From contig CALTTH010000016.1 in NCBI GenBank assembly GCA_943908365.1, positions 4,853 through 68,852 on the forward strand: DNA of 64,000 nt. Reading direction: 5' to 3'. Positions 25,401 to 33,254 of the stretch are shown piece after piece. Origin of the DNA: an uncultured Hyphomicrobiales bacterium (lineage in GTDB: Bacteria; Pseudomonadota; Alphaproteobacteria; Rhizobiales; Rhizobiaceae). Below the pieces are notes generated by a model, which was not told the origin of the DNA, ran no database searches, and saw nothing but the letters and a program-made list of their open reading frames with translations. Positions within the stretch are counted from its first letter, which is position 1. The number at the start of each line of letters is the position of its first letter. The position numbers and the translations under genes are program-made.

Positions 25401-25871
25401 ATGAAATGGAATGTTCAGAAGAGCTACCCGGAGTGGGTCACTAGAGAAAAATCAGAGGCGACGGTTGAGCCGCTTTATTCGGCAGCGTCGTTATATGGGC
25501 TCCTCTCCACCATCGCAGACATTCAGCGTGAGAACGCGGAACTGCGACCGTATAAAGACGAATTGCTTCGATTGGCTGAAGCGGTAGGCGAGAAAGACGA
25601 CCCTTTCGCAGCATGGGAGCATCTGGAACCAGCTCTGGCCCGCGCCGAGGCAGCAGAGGCCGAGGCAAGGCGGCTGCGCGAACTTCTCAAACCATTCGCG
25701 AAGGAGGCCGACAATTGGCACGATAGCGTTCCTGACGACCATCGAACCCTGTGCACCGAGCCAAACTCGACAACAGCCCACCCCGGCTCAGAGACCGACT
25801 TTACCGTCGGTGATCTGCGCCGCGCCCGCACCGCCCTCGCCAGCACAGCAGGAGACGACCATGCAGAGTGA
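25401..25871 (+). CDS. Prophage early-type protein with coiled coil
   Basis: 156 aa from ATG 25401. The frame opens at the junction with the tail-tip gene and no ribosome site is visible, so the N-terminus may be truncated or fused. The middle is strongly helical (IADIQRENAELRPYKDELLRLAEAV, ARAEAAEAEARRLRELLKPFAKEA) and it ends with TVGDLRRARTALA, a pattern frequent in small phage proteins of unknown function. It overlaps the next gene by 11 bp. Confidence 0.55.
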   Translation: MKWNVQKSYPEWVTREKSEATVEPLYSAASLYGLLSTIADIQRENAELRPYKDELLRLAEAVGEKDDPFAAWEHLEPALARAEAAEAEARRLRELLKPFAKEADNWHDSVPDDHRTLCTEPNSTTAHPGSETDFTVGDLRRARTALASTAGDDHAE

Positions 25872-26526
25872 CATCGATAAACGTACCGGTCGCCCGTACG
25901 GGGATCACGAAACACCGCTGCAGGCAATAACTTACAGCGTCGAAGTGCTTAAGGTCGAGCGCGACACATTCCTAAAATCATGGATGGAAGGCGATCTGGA
26001 CGAGTGGCCGGAATTCTACGAATGGCTGGCAAAGCAGCCGGTCGAAGCCGCCCTATCGACGGACGCGGAGCCGGTGGGATACACGGATCAATCCGAACTC
26101 ACCAACGACCAAGGCCATGGTATATTTGCCCACGCAAGTTCTGATCGCAAGTGGCTCGGAGATAACCCCATTGCTCTCTACTCCGAGCCGGTGAAGACCG
26201 CACCAGCCGTGGCGGTGAAGGCGATTGAGGCCGTGTGGAAGTACAGCCTTGTGATTGAAAGCAGCGTACGCAGAGGTGACGGCCCAGACCAGTACGCGGG
26301 CGTGACTGAAGCTCTACGGTTGGTGAAGGAGGCTCGCTCCGCCCTCTCCGCACAGGTGCAGGACGTGGCGGGGTGGTGGCTCGCTCCAGACGACGCGACG
26401 GAAGAGATGATTGCCGCCGCGCTCAAGGTGGACTGGTCGAACGAAAACGAAGCAGCCGCCGCCCACAATATCTGGCACGCCATGCGCTCCGCCTCTCCCG
26501 CCCCCAAGCATGGAGAGGAAGGATGA
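25861..26526 (+). CDS. Prophage hypothetical protein (221 aa)
   Basis: 221 aa, soluble and acidic. It contains an EPVGYTDQSEL...NPIALYSEP segment like the repeated EPV.../LY.EP modules of small early proteins in temperate phages, and a C-terminal WLAPDDATEEMIAAAL stretch. Function unknown. The start ATG has AGGAG 6 bases upstream. It is coupled to the next gene by an ATGA overlap. Confidence 0.65.
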   Translation: MQSDIDKRTGRPYGDHETPLQAITYSVEVLKVERDTFLKSWMEGDLDEWPEFYEWLAKQPVEAALSTDAEPVGYTDQSELTNDQGHGIFAHASSDRKWLGDNPIALYSEPVKTAPAVAVKAIEAVWKYSLVIESSVRRGDGPDQYAGVTEALRLVKEARSALSAQVQDVAGWWLAPDDATEEMIAAALKVDWSNENEAAAAHNIWHAMRSASPAPKHGEEG

Positions 26527-27044
26527 GCGACCTGATCGAACGACTGCGCAAAGGCACAGTGACGCAGCCTGGCAATCAGCATCCCACGACCGACGACGTG
26601 GATAATGCTGATACGCTGATGGACGAAGCCGCAGACGAAATCACCCGTCTCCGCACAGCCCTATCCGAAGCAGAGAAGCGCGAGAGGGAGGCAAGAGCGA
26701 ATGCTGTCGAGGACGTTCTGTCTGCCCTGACCGCGCATGAACTTTATCAGTATCGACCCAAAGCGTTTCAGGGTTTCATCGAATACGCCAGAAGCACTGT
26801 CGCCAAGAGCGAGGAAATCCCTCTAACATTGGCAACAGCAGCTTACGATCTAGCGTCTTTGGCTGGCTCCATAAACTGGCGCGGCGGAGAAAATCAGAAA
26901 GAGTGGCTGGATGATCTGCGCCAACATATCGAGTTGGTTCAATCGCTCTGCAAGCCATACCGATCTGCCATCCGCGCCCTCATCCCCTCCGAACCTCAAC
27001 CAGAGAAAGACAAGAGCCAGGATGATGCGGAGGGGTGGGTGTGA
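26523..27044 (+). CDS. Prophage hypothetical protein (173 aa)
   Basis: 173 aa, mostly helical. The N-terminal LIERLRKGT and DEAADEITRLRTALSEAEKREREAR are a typical short phage early-protein signature (EAADEIxRLR). No catalytic motif is seen. ATGA overlap with the upstream gene and TGATG overlap with the downstream gene show one early operon. GAGGAAGG precedes the start. Confidence 0.65.
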   Translation: MSDLIERLRKGTVTQPGNQHPTTDDVDNADTLMDEAADEITRLRTALSEAEKREREARANAVEDVLSALTAHELYQYRPKAFQGFIEYARSTVAKSEEIPLTLATAAYDLASLAGSINWRGGENQKEWLDDLRQHIELVQSLCKPYRSAIRALIPSEPQPEKDKSQDDAEGWV

Positions 27045-27298
27045 TGGCCGGACCTCTCACTGAAGGCGAGAAGATCGTTTCAGAAGCAGCGGCCAACGCC
27101 GAAAAGGCTTCGCGCGAACTCATGCCCTACCTTTACCGATGGGATAGACAAGGCCGGAAAGGCCAGCAGTGCGATGTCCTGATCCGCACCAAAGTCATGA
27201 ATAGCTGCCTCGTCCAGTTTGCCGACGGCTACAAAATGGTGACGAGCCGCAACGCGCTGATGAAGAATCAAGCGGCGCTTGAAAGGAGCGAGGGATGA
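27044..27298 (+). CDS. Prophage hypothetical protein (84 aa)
   Basis: 84 aa, basic. Contains LMPYLYRWDRQGRKGQQCDVLIR and FADGYKMVTSRNAL, with small-domain character and no recognised family. GGAGG about 10 bases upstream and overlaps at both ends (TGATG, ATGA) place it in the early operon. Confidence 0.65.
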   Translation: MAGPLTEGEKIVSEAAANAEKASRELMPYLYRWDRQGRKGQQCDVLIRTKVMNSCLVQFADGYKMVTSRNALMKNQAALERSEG

Positions 27299-27546
27299 CG
27301 ACACCCGCCCTTATCAAGCAAGCGGACCTGAAGCGCATGGCTGAGATCGCCAAGACCCAAGGCGTCCGTGTCGAGATCGAAGTCGATGGCAAGATATTCC
27401 GTGTTGCCCCCGATATCCCCGATAATCACAAGCAATCGTCCGTTGACCGTGACATTGCATATGGTGGCAATAGCCTCTCCGAATGGAGGGCGCGCCGTGA
27501 AGGTAAATCTAGTGGGAATTCACCGCGTCAAAAAGGTACTCGCTGA
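27295..27546 (+). CDS. Prophage hypothetical protein upstream of integrase (83 aa)
   Basis: 83 aa. Starts with an alpha/beta stretch, LIKQADLKRMAEIAKTQGVRVEIEVDGKIFRV, of the kind often seen directly before tyrosine integrase genes in rhizobial elements, then a polar tail. A possible excisionase-like or accessory role is only a guess; no helix-turn-helix was identified. It overlaps the integrase start by 50 bp in another frame. Confidence 0.6.
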   Translation: MTTPALIKQADLKRMAEIAKTQGVRVEIEVDGKIFRVAPDIPDNHKQSSVDRDIAYGGNSLSEWRARREGKSSGNSPRQKGTR

Positions 27547-28573
27547 CGGTACCGAAACTTATTATTTCTATGCATGGCGGGGCGGCCCGAGGATGATGGC
27601 TGACCCCAAGAATGAGAATGAATTTATCGCGGAGTATGTGCGGCTGACCCGCGACAGAAAAGACGCGCCATATACCGGCTGCCTTGCCGAGATCATCCGG
27701 CAGTATCTCAAATCACCGACATACCTCAATCTCAAGCCGAGTACTCGCGAAGGTTACGATTTCGCGATCAAGGCAATCGAGACCATGTTCTTCGACATGC
27801 CAGCCTCGAAAATATCGGCTCCAGGCGCAAGGACCACATTCCTTGAATGGCGTGACGAGATAGCAGAAAAACACCCGCGCAAAGCCGATCTCTACATGAG
27901 CGTGCTGAAACGCATCCTCTGGTTCGGTCTGGATCGAGAGATGATAGAGCGTCACCCGCTGGAGCGCGTCGAGAAGATAAGCGACGGCAGCCGCCGCGAT
28001 GTGATCTGGACAGACGAGGATATTCACACTTTCCGCAACGGCGTACTGAACCTGGATTCCACAAGCAAAAAGGACAAATGGCTGAAGACGCCGGCGCCGG
28101 AACCATTGGTGCGGGCGATGATGCTCGCGATCTGGACTGGGCAAAGACAGGGGGATTTGCTGAAGCTCACATGGAAGGCATACGACGGCCATTCCATCTA
28201 CCTGCGCCAGTCGAAGACCGGATCGCATGTCAGGGTAAAGGTCTCTGAGGAGCTTAAGAGCTATCTGGACAACGTGAAGAAGTCCGATGCTGTGACCATT
28301 CTGACAAACGGCCAAGGCCAGCCATGGGCGACCGGCTTTAAATCTTCATGGCGTAAGGCCGTGGAGAAGGCAGGCATTGAGGGGAAAACATTCCATGACC
28401 TGAGAGGGACATTTGTCACCTTGGCCTATCGGAATGGAGCGTCGATCAAGGAGATCGCCGAGGTGTCAGGACACTCGGAAAAGGACGCTGAGACGATCAT
28501 CCGCAAGCACTATCTCGTGTCGAGTGCGGCGGTGGAGAAGATCGAAAAGAGAACGCCGGCTGTAAACCGGTAA
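27497..28573 (+). CDS. int: Tyrosine-type site-specific integrase
   Basis: 358 aa from the GTG at 27497, which has GGAGG 7 bases upstream; the frame is open earlier, to 27368. The N-terminal half has the core-binding helices (CLAEIIRQYL, YDFAIKAIETMF). The catalytic half has the first Arg in AIWTGQRQGDLLKL, Lys in RQSKTGSHV, HxxR in FHDLRGTF, the second His in SGHSEKDAET and the nucleophile Tyr in HYLVSSA. All key residues are present, so it is probably active. It drives recombination at the tRNA-Pro site; its stop lies 48 bp from the right attachment repeat. Confidence 0.93.
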   Translation: MKVNLVGIHRVKKVLADGTETYYFYAWRGGPRMMADPKNENEFIAEYVRLTRDRKDAPYTGCLAEIIRQYLKSPTYLNLKPSTREGYDFAIKAIETMFFDMPASKISAPGARTTFLEWRDEIAEKHPRKADLYMSVLKRILWFGLDREMIERHPLERVEKISDGSRRDVIWTDEDIHTFRNGVLNLDSTSKKDKWLKTPAPEPLVRAMMLAIWTGQRQGDLLKLTWKAYDGHSIYLRQSKTGSHVRVKVSEELKSYLDNVKKSDAVTILTNGQGQPWATGFKSSWRKAVEKAGIEGKTFHDLRGTFVTLAYRNGASIKEIAEVSGHSEKDAETIIRKHYLVSSAAVEKIEKRTPAVNR

Positions 28574-28588
28574 CTTCTCTGTAAACCG
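28560..28588 (+). repeat. Candidate integrase arm-type sites, right end
   Basis: CTGTAAACC at 28560-28568 (overlapping the integrase stop region) and TCTCTGTAAACC at 28576-28587, direct repeats about 19 bp apart. The second copy matches 18206-18217 at the left end. Confidence 0.5.
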
Positions 28589-28621
28589 CAATCTGGGGGA
28601 TTGCGTGTAAGTCCTTGATTT

Positions 28622-28700
<79 letters not shown>

Positions 28701-28818
28701 ACACAAGAGAGGCGTTTATATAGAAGGCGTCTCGCGCGCAACCGAAAAAACGATCAGCCCCAGACAAAATGAGAGAATGTTGATTTCTTGAGACTGCGGT
28801 CTTTAAACGCAAGGTCAC

Positions 28819-29379
28819 CTACATCCGCGCCAAACTGTTTTCGATCCGCTCCCAACTCTCATCCATGGGATAGGCGGCGGACACGACGGGCACGCCCAAG
28901 TGTCCGTAGCGGATGGACAATTGCTTCTCCGCAGTCTCAGGATCGACCCCTGCGATCTTACCCAGATAGATGGCTGAGGCGAGACCTGTCCGGTCGGATC
29001 CAGATCGACAGTGGATGAGGATGGGTTTTGGTGACGTACGCATAATCTCGACCAGCGCTTCCGCCTTATCCATTGAAAGCGCCTCACGGGCCGACATGGC
29101 GAAATCAACGTGATGGACCCCGAGCGCCTTGGACTCGGAAACCTCGTCCTTGTACCAGGTGGACCCGTCGTTTTCACCGCGCAGATTGATGACGGTCTTG
29201 ATGCTGTGTTGCTTCACGTAAAGCGCCAATTGCTCGGCACTTGGCTGGTTCGAGCGATAGAGTTCGCCGGCCAGCACCTCATGGAAGTTTCCGGAAAGCT
29301 GAAGGAAGCCCAAATAGCCGAAGAAACTCAGCAGCATTACCGCCACGGCGCTCATGAGGGTAATCAGTTTTTTGCGCAT
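28819..29379 (-). CDS. Membrane-anchored dual-specificity/tyrosine phosphatase-like protein
   Basis: 186 aa. An N-terminal signal anchor (LITLMSAVAVMLLSFFGYLGFL) is followed by a cysteine phosphatase domain: VINLRGENDGSTWYKDEV, HVDFAMSAREAL and the P-loop PILIHCRSGSDRTGLAS (HCx5R) at about residue 127. The domain should face the periplasm. Rhizobial members are annotated as protein tyrosine phosphatases, but a phosphoinositide or other substrate is possible. ATG 29379 has GGAAG 9 bases upstream; the earlier in-frame ATG 29388 is too close to it. It is the first host gene right of the prophage. Confidence 0.85.
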   Translation of the reverse strand: MRKKLITLMSAVAVMLLSFFGYLGFLQLSGNFHEVLAGELYRSNQPSAEQLALYVKQHSIKTVINLRGENDGSTWYKDEVSESKALGVHHVDFAMSAREALSMDKAEALVEIMRTSPKPILIHCRSGSDRTGLASAIYLGKIAGVDPETAEKQLSIRYGHLGVPVVSAAYPMDESWERIENSLARM

Positions 29380-29478
29380 AATATCCATCTTCCAACTGCT
29401 ATTGGCGAAACGGATAGATGCTGAGGCTGACATCAAGATGAACGTTCTCGCCCAACGAACGGGCAAGTCGGCATCGTG

Positions 29479-30066
29479 TCACCGGACGAAGATATAGACG
29501 GCGTAGACGGCAATCAGGGCGCTGGCGACAAGTGCCGCGATCATGCCGAGGCGCTTTTCGATGAAGTGCCGAATGCTTTCGCCGTAACGCTGTAACAGAC
29601 CAGCTAGAATGAAGAAGCGTGCGCCGCGCGTCACGACCGCGGTGATGATAAAAAGGCCGAGGCTGATATTGGCGGCACCGGACAGGATCGTCACCACCTT
29701 GATAGGCGGAAGGTGTGCGAGGCCTGAGGTTATCAGTAGAAGCACGATTGTTTCGTAATCGACCGAGGCCTTCAGATGCTCGAACGCATCCAGCTTGCCG
29801 TAGAACTCCAGGAGCGGACGGGCAACGCTTTCAAAGGCGTAATGGCCTAGATACCATCCAGCAATGCCGCCGAGGACCGATGCCATCGTTGCGACTGTTG
29901 CGTAGAACATCGCTTTGCGGGGCTTTGCCAGAACCATGGGCAGAAACAGAACATCGGCCGGAAGGAAGAAGATCGAGCTTTCGACAAAGGCAATGATCGC
30001 CAGCCACCAGACGGCGGTTTTGCGTGCTGCAAGGTTCATCGCCCAGGCATAAAGACCCTTCAGCAT
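29479..30066 (-). CDS. YqaA/DedA-like membrane protein
   Basis: 195 aa with about five helices and the SNARE-associated/DedA-like pattern FVESSIFFLPADVLFLPMVLAKP, GGIAGWYLGHYAFE and TSGLAHLPPIKVVTILSGA. Members of the wider DedA family move lipids or protect membrane potential; YqaA-type proteins are less studied. It lies about 100 bp upstream of the phosphatase gene on the same strand and may be in one operon with it. Confidence 0.85.
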   Translation of the reverse strand: MLKGLYAWAMNLAARKTAVWWLAIIAFVESSIFFLPADVLFLPMVLAKPRKAMFYATVATMASVLGGIAGWYLGHYAFESVARPLLEFYGKLDAFEHLKASVDYETIVLLLITSGLAHLPPIKVVTILSGAANISLGLFIITAVVTRGARFFILAGLLQRYGESIRHFIEKRLGMIAALVASALIAVYAVYIFVR

Positions 30067-30379
30067 TTTCGTCTCCGTTCAATCCAACGATTTTTGCATC
30101 AGATAGGCGCAACCACGTCTGGCTCTCTCGCCTCAGCCCAGTTCGAAGCGGTATTTGCGAATTGCCATACCGACCAAATGCGCCAATGGCAAATGATGCG
30201 GCGCAACATTATGACGCTCGATACACAAAAATGCTGCGGCGCGAAAGGTAAAATTCCAGGAGTTGATGACTATGCACGCCTTGTATTGCTGCAGCGCAGT
30301 CGAAACTCCTTTTATTCTGGCATTTCCATTGATTCGGCGTAGAATGAAAATGCGAGGACATACTGAGGAGGAGACAGTT
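30067..30379. other. Intergenic region, no feature recognised
   Basis: 313 bp between the divergent YqaA-type gene and the 33-aa gene. Only short frames without ribosome sites are present. No promoter close to consensus, repeat or RNA was recognised. Confidence 0.4.
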
Positions 30380-30481
30380 ATGGACTACGTTAATTTCTTT
30401 ACTTCGCTGAACCCATTTATTCTCGGCATATTGATGATTGTGCTTTTGCTGGGCGCCTACAACAAGTGGGTTTCGCACTAA
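30380..30481 (+). CDS. 33-residue single-span membrane protein
   Basis: 33 aa, starting MDYVNFFTSLNPF, with one transmembrane helix (ILGILMIVLLLGAY) and a short basic end (NKWVSH). GAGGAGGAG lies about 7 bases before the ATG, a strong ribosome site that decides the start over upstream in-frame codons. Not recognised; probably one of the many rhizobial membrane microproteins. Confidence 0.65.
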   Translation: MDYVNFFTSLNPFILGILMIVLLLGAYNKWVSH

Positions 30482-30603
30482 CGATTTGGCAGCCCGCGCA
30501 ATATCCACAATTGTCACCGCACCTGCTTGGAGCATTTGCGGATAGTCACTTGTGGCCATGAATGCTATCACTCTCGGAGCTCTAATTGATTTCGGGAGAA
30601 GGC

Positions 30604-31251
30604 ATGACGCAGGACTTCGCGTTCAAGGACACGTCTGAAAATCTCAGCTCCGTTTTGCAAAAGTTGATCAATCAGCTTGGCGGAAAGACGATCACCTTAC
30701 GGGAATTGATGGAGGCTATCGGCGAACAGGGCCTCCTCCTCATGTGCGCCATTGCCTCCCTGCCCTTCCTCATCCCCGTTTCCATCCCCGGCGTCAGCAC
30801 GGTATTCGGTGCCGCCATCATCATGATCAGCCTTGCCATTATCCTCAATCGGCTGCCGTGGCTGCCAAAACGCATCCTTGATCGACAGATGGAAACAGCG
30901 CGCCTTGTGCCAGCGCTACAAAAAGGCATTAACATCGTGTCCTGGCTGGACAGGTACATTCGCCCGCGACTGCTTTCGCTGACGACGGGCGCCATCATGA
31001 ACCGAGTGAACGGTATCGCCATCATGGCGGCCGGCGTGTTGCTGATGATGCCACTCGGCTTCATCCCCTTCTCTAACACGTTGCCGGGGATCGCCATCCT
31101 GTTATTTTCTGCAGGCATGATCCAGCGAGATGGAGCCACCGTGCTCGGTGGCTATCTGTTTCTCGCGCTAACGACGATTTACTTCGCAGCGCTGGCCTAT
31201 GCGGCCGTGTGGGCGGGCCAGGGGCTCAGCAACTCGCTTACGGGCGCCTGA
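30604..31251 (+). CDS. exoD: ExoD family exopolysaccharide-associated membrane protein
   Basis: 215 aa from ATG 30604 (GGAGAAGG precedes it). The PF06055 pattern is clear: KTITLRELMEAIGEQGLLLMCAIASLPFLIPVSIPGVSTVFG, then LNRLPWLPKRILDR and MNRVNGIAIMAAGVLLMMPLGFIPFSNTLPGIAILLFSAGMIQRDG. About four to five helices. ExoD in Sinorhizobium affects exopolysaccharide and alkaline tolerance; the biochemical role is unknown. Its end overlaps the convergent gene at 31238 by 14 bp. Confidence 0.9.
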   Translation: MTQDFAFKDTSENLSSVLQKLINQLGGKTITLRELMEAIGEQGLLLMCAIASLPFLIPVSIPGVSTVFGAAIIMISLAIILNRLPWLPKRILDRQMETARLVPALQKGINIVSWLDRYIRPRLLSLTTGAIMNRVNGIAIMAAGVLLMMPLGFIPFSNTLPGIAILLFSAGMIQRDGATVLGGYLFLALTTIYFAALAYAAVWAGQGLSNSLTGA

Positions 31252-31531
31252 TGCCCTCTGTGCCCTCGCGGCGCGCCTGACGGGCGCGCTTGCGATATTC
31301 CCACCAGATGGCCAACTGACGGCGCTTGCGGCGAACGATGCGCAAATCCTGAGACAGCACCAGAAGGCCGAGCGGCACCATCCAGAAGCCAAGGATCGGC
31401 AAGAAGCCGAGAAGGCCGCCGATAACCAGCAAGGTGCCGATAACGATGCGACCAACGCGCGAGCGCGGCATCGCGACGCTCCATTTGCCCATATGAAGTC
31501 GCCCCGTTTTGGGGTGAAGACCGAAATTCAC
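31238..31531 (-). CDS. Small membrane protein (PGPGW-like)
   Basis: 97 aa. A glycine-rich hydrophobic hairpin (IVIGTLLVIGGLLGFLPILGFWMVPLGLLVLS, about residues 30-60) is followed by a strongly basic helical tail (RRKRRQLAIWWEYRKRARQARR). Uncharacterised. GTG start with GAGGTGATC 5 bases upstream. Its stop overlaps the convergent exoD end. Confidence 0.8.
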   Translation of the reverse strand: MNFGLHPKTGRLHMGKWSVAMPRSRVGRIVIGTLLVIGGLLGFLPILGFWMVPLGLLVLSQDLRIVRRKRRQLAIWWEYRKRARQARREGTEGIRRP

Positions 31532-31648
31532 GCCAGATCACCTCAGCTCAACAGGGTTGGGGAAACTTTTTTCAACATCGTCATGCCCGGAAACGTGGGA
31601 GCTTCAGTGGATAAAACAAGGGGAATGCATTTTTTTTGAAAAAAGCGC

Positions 31649-31677
31649 TTGGCAAATCGTCAAAGCGTTTGTATTAC
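31649..31677 (+). promoter_or_regulatory. Promoter of tRNA-Asn
   Basis: TTGGCA at 31649-31654, a 17-bp spacer and TATTAC at 31672-31677, about 30 bp before the mature tRNA 5' end. Confidence 0.55.
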
Positions 31678-31707
31678 CCCGCTCACGCCACGCCAAGCGG
31701 CGCACGT

Positions 31708-31782
31708 TCCCTGGTAGCTCAGCGGTAGAGCATTCGACTGTTAATCGACAGGTCGCCGGTTCGAATCCGGCCCGGGGAGCCA
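31708..31782 (+). tRNA. tRNA-Asn (anticodon GTT)
   Basis: 75 nt with encoded CCA. Acceptor TCCCTGG pairs with CCGGGGA (one G-T pair). D arm AGCTCAGCGGTAGAGC, anticodon arm TCGACTGTTAATCGA with GTT, and T arm with GGTTCGAATCC. No neighbouring integrase or duplicated 3' end was found here. Confidence 0.97.
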
Positions 31783-31957
31783 TTTTTACAATCGACCGCA
31801 TTGTAAGCAAGATATATCTCCAAAAAATACCGCTGAAAAATCTTCGACTGCCAACGTCTGGAGCGTACACATCGTTGCGACAAGATCGCATATTCGTTAC
31901 GACGAATAAGGATCAAGGCAGCCGCTTCGGTCATCTGTCGCAATGGAGACTGCGGAT

Positions 31958-32287
31958 ATGTCGATTACCGCTTCGCAATGCAGAGCCGCGCGCGCAATGC
32001 TCGATTGGTCCTCGGAAGAGCTTGGTGAAGCTGCTGGTGTCGATCTTGCTGATCTGGCGTCTTTCGAGAGCGGCCAAAGCGGATTTGATCGTCAGTTGAG
32101 CGACAGGCTCTGTGCTGCTTTGGAGAAGGCTGGAATCTCCTTCATCGATAACAATCAGACATCCGCAGCGGGCGGTCCGGGTCTGCGTCTTCTGAAGTCG
32201 CCCGGCGAATTCGATACCGACCAGTCTCAGACAGTCCAATATAAAGAACATCTGGCGCCTGATGCGCCGACCGGAGCGGGAGGCTGA
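31958..32287 (+). CDS. XRE-family helix-turn-helix regulator
   Basis: 109 aa. ITASQCRAARAMLDWSSEELGEAAGVDLADLASFESG is a standard XRE helix-turn-helix (about residues 3-40), followed by RLCAALEKAGISFID, a frequent continuation in alphaproteobacterial regulators. The C-terminus is low-complexity. ATG 31958 has GGAG 9 bases upstream; the upstream in-frame ATG 31943 overlaps that site. The next gene starts 1 base after the stop, so the two form an operon. Confidence 0.85.
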   Translation: MSITASQCRAARAMLDWSSEELGEAAGVDLADLASFESGQSGFDRQLSDRLCAALEKAGISFIDNNQTSAAGGPGLRLLKSPGEFDTDQSQTVQYKEHLAPDAPTGAGG

Positions 32288-32288
32288 T

Positions 32289-32549
32289 ATGTCCAAGAAA
32301 CAAAAGTTGGAACACTCTGAGTTTTCGGGAGAGTTCGAGGATGACGGCATCACCGTGCTCGTGGATATCTTCCGGCCTGCTGGAACGCAGCAGGACTGGC
32401 AGCTGGAGGTCATCTCCGAAGAGGACGACGTGACGACCTGGGACGAGCCCTTCGCCACCGACAAGGACGCCTGGGAAGAGTTTCTCGCAACATGCGAACG
32501 GGATGGCATCAGGAGCTTTCTTGGGGACGAGGAGCCGGCCGTCCACTAA
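32289..32549 (+). CDS. Conserved hypothetical acidic protein (86 aa)
   Basis: 86 aa, acidic, alpha/beta: ITVLVDIFRPAGTQQDWQLEVISEEDDVTTW and FATDKDAWEEFLATCERDGIRSFLG. Similar small proteins occur in Rhizobiaceae without a known function, by recollection. It is directly downstream of the XRE gene (1-bp gap) and could be its partner. Confidence 0.75.
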   Translation: MSKKQKLEHSEFSGEFEDDGITVLVDIFRPAGTQQDWQLEVISEEDDVTTWDEPFATDKDAWEEFLATCERDGIRSFLGDEEPAVH

Positions 32550-32594
32550 GGCGTGTCGCAATCTTTGAGGTTCGCGCCTTACGCCTGAGGCCCT

Positions 32595-32653
32595 ACTTAT
32601 CGCATGTCCCTATCGCAAAACTGCGGCACGTGTTTGCGCGGACCATGCTTTAG
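32595..32653. repeat. Degenerate copy of a rhizobial intergenic repeat
   Basis: Contains ATCGCAAAACTGCGGCACG and ACCATGCTTTAGG and aligns with the copy at 5325-5393. It lies between a gene end and a terminator region. Confidence 0.6.
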
Positions 32654-32690
32654 GAGACCTTCGTAACCGGGAGGCGTCTGATCGCAGACG

Positions 32691-32719
32691 AAAAAGGCGA
32701 CCGCCGTGGCGATCGCCTT
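32691..32719 (-). terminator. Intrinsic terminator of the DUF2934 gene
   Basis: On the minus strand, AAGGCGA...TCGCCTT stem followed by TTTTC, about 40 bases after the gene end. A second hairpin, CGTCTG-ATCG-CAGACG, lies next to it at 32675-32690. Confidence 0.75.
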
Positions 32720-32760
32720 AACACTTGGGACATCCAGCTTTGGTTGAAACCAGCTGGATC

Positions 32761-33084
32761 TCAACGCTTGCCGGCACGGCCGGAAACCGCTGTGGATGTG
32801 GCGGAGACCGGGTCGCTCGCCGGGAAGGTATCTTCCAGACCTTCTTCAAGCTCGTCATCGGACTTGCCATTGTCTTGCGACTGCTCTCGGTTGAGCGAGA
32901 CGACGGCAGGCGATTGGCCGGCAGCGTCCTCATCTTGCACGCCCAACACAGACGTGTTGCGTGTCGCATCGATTTCCAATTCTGCCTCTTGCCAGTGGCG
33001 CTCGTGGTCGCCATCGCGTCGACCTTCGCTCTCCCACTTCTCATAGGCCTTGTTGCGTATTTCGGATTCACGATCGACTTGCAT
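32761..33084 (-). CDS. DUF2934 domain protein, probable general stress protein
   Basis: 107 aa from ATG 33084, which has GGGAG 7 bases upstream; the open frame to 33228 is upstream sequence. The DUF2934 motif is ESEIRNKAYEKWESEGRRDGDHERHWQEAELEID (about 5-38). The rest is polar and likely disordered. DUF2934 proteins are frequent members of the alphaproteobacterial general stress regulon. A GGAAC-N17-TGTT element about 35 bp upstream on the minus strand supports EcfG control. Confidence 0.85.
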   Translation of the reverse strand: MQVDRESEIRNKAYEKWESEGRRDGDHERHWQEAELEIDATRNTSVLGVQDEDAAGQSPAVVSLNREQSQDNGKSDDELEEGLEDTFPASDPVSATSTAVSGRAGKR

Positions 33085-33113
33085 GGTGCTTCTCCCGTTT
33101 TCGATATCGGGAA

Positions 33114-33139
33114 AACAATCGGCACTCTTATTTGGTTCC
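33114..33139 (-). promoter_or_regulatory. EcfG-like promoter of the DUF2934 gene
   Basis: Minus strand GGAAC (33139-33135), 17-bp spacer, TGTT (33117-33114). It is the same form as the element at 17904-17929. Confidence 0.55.
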
Positions 33140-33190
33140 TGCGCCCCTGCTCTGACGGTCTTATCATACGTGTTGGGGTGGTCACAAAAA

Positions 33191-33215
33191 GGAACGAAGC
33201 AGCGCCCTGTCCGTT
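33191..33215 (+). promoter_or_regulatory. EcfG-type promoter of the 81-aa gene
   Basis: GGAAC at 33191-33195, 16-bp spacer, CGTT at 33212-33215, an exact consensus match 40 bp before the gene start. Confidence 0.65.
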
Positions 33216-33254
33216 TCCCTCCCGACAATCATTCAATATCGATGGGAGCGTATC

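Noticed and set aside
31708..31782. tRNA-Asn as a second integration site
   Set aside because: No duplicate of its 3' end and no integrase were found nearby; the genes around it look like host genes.
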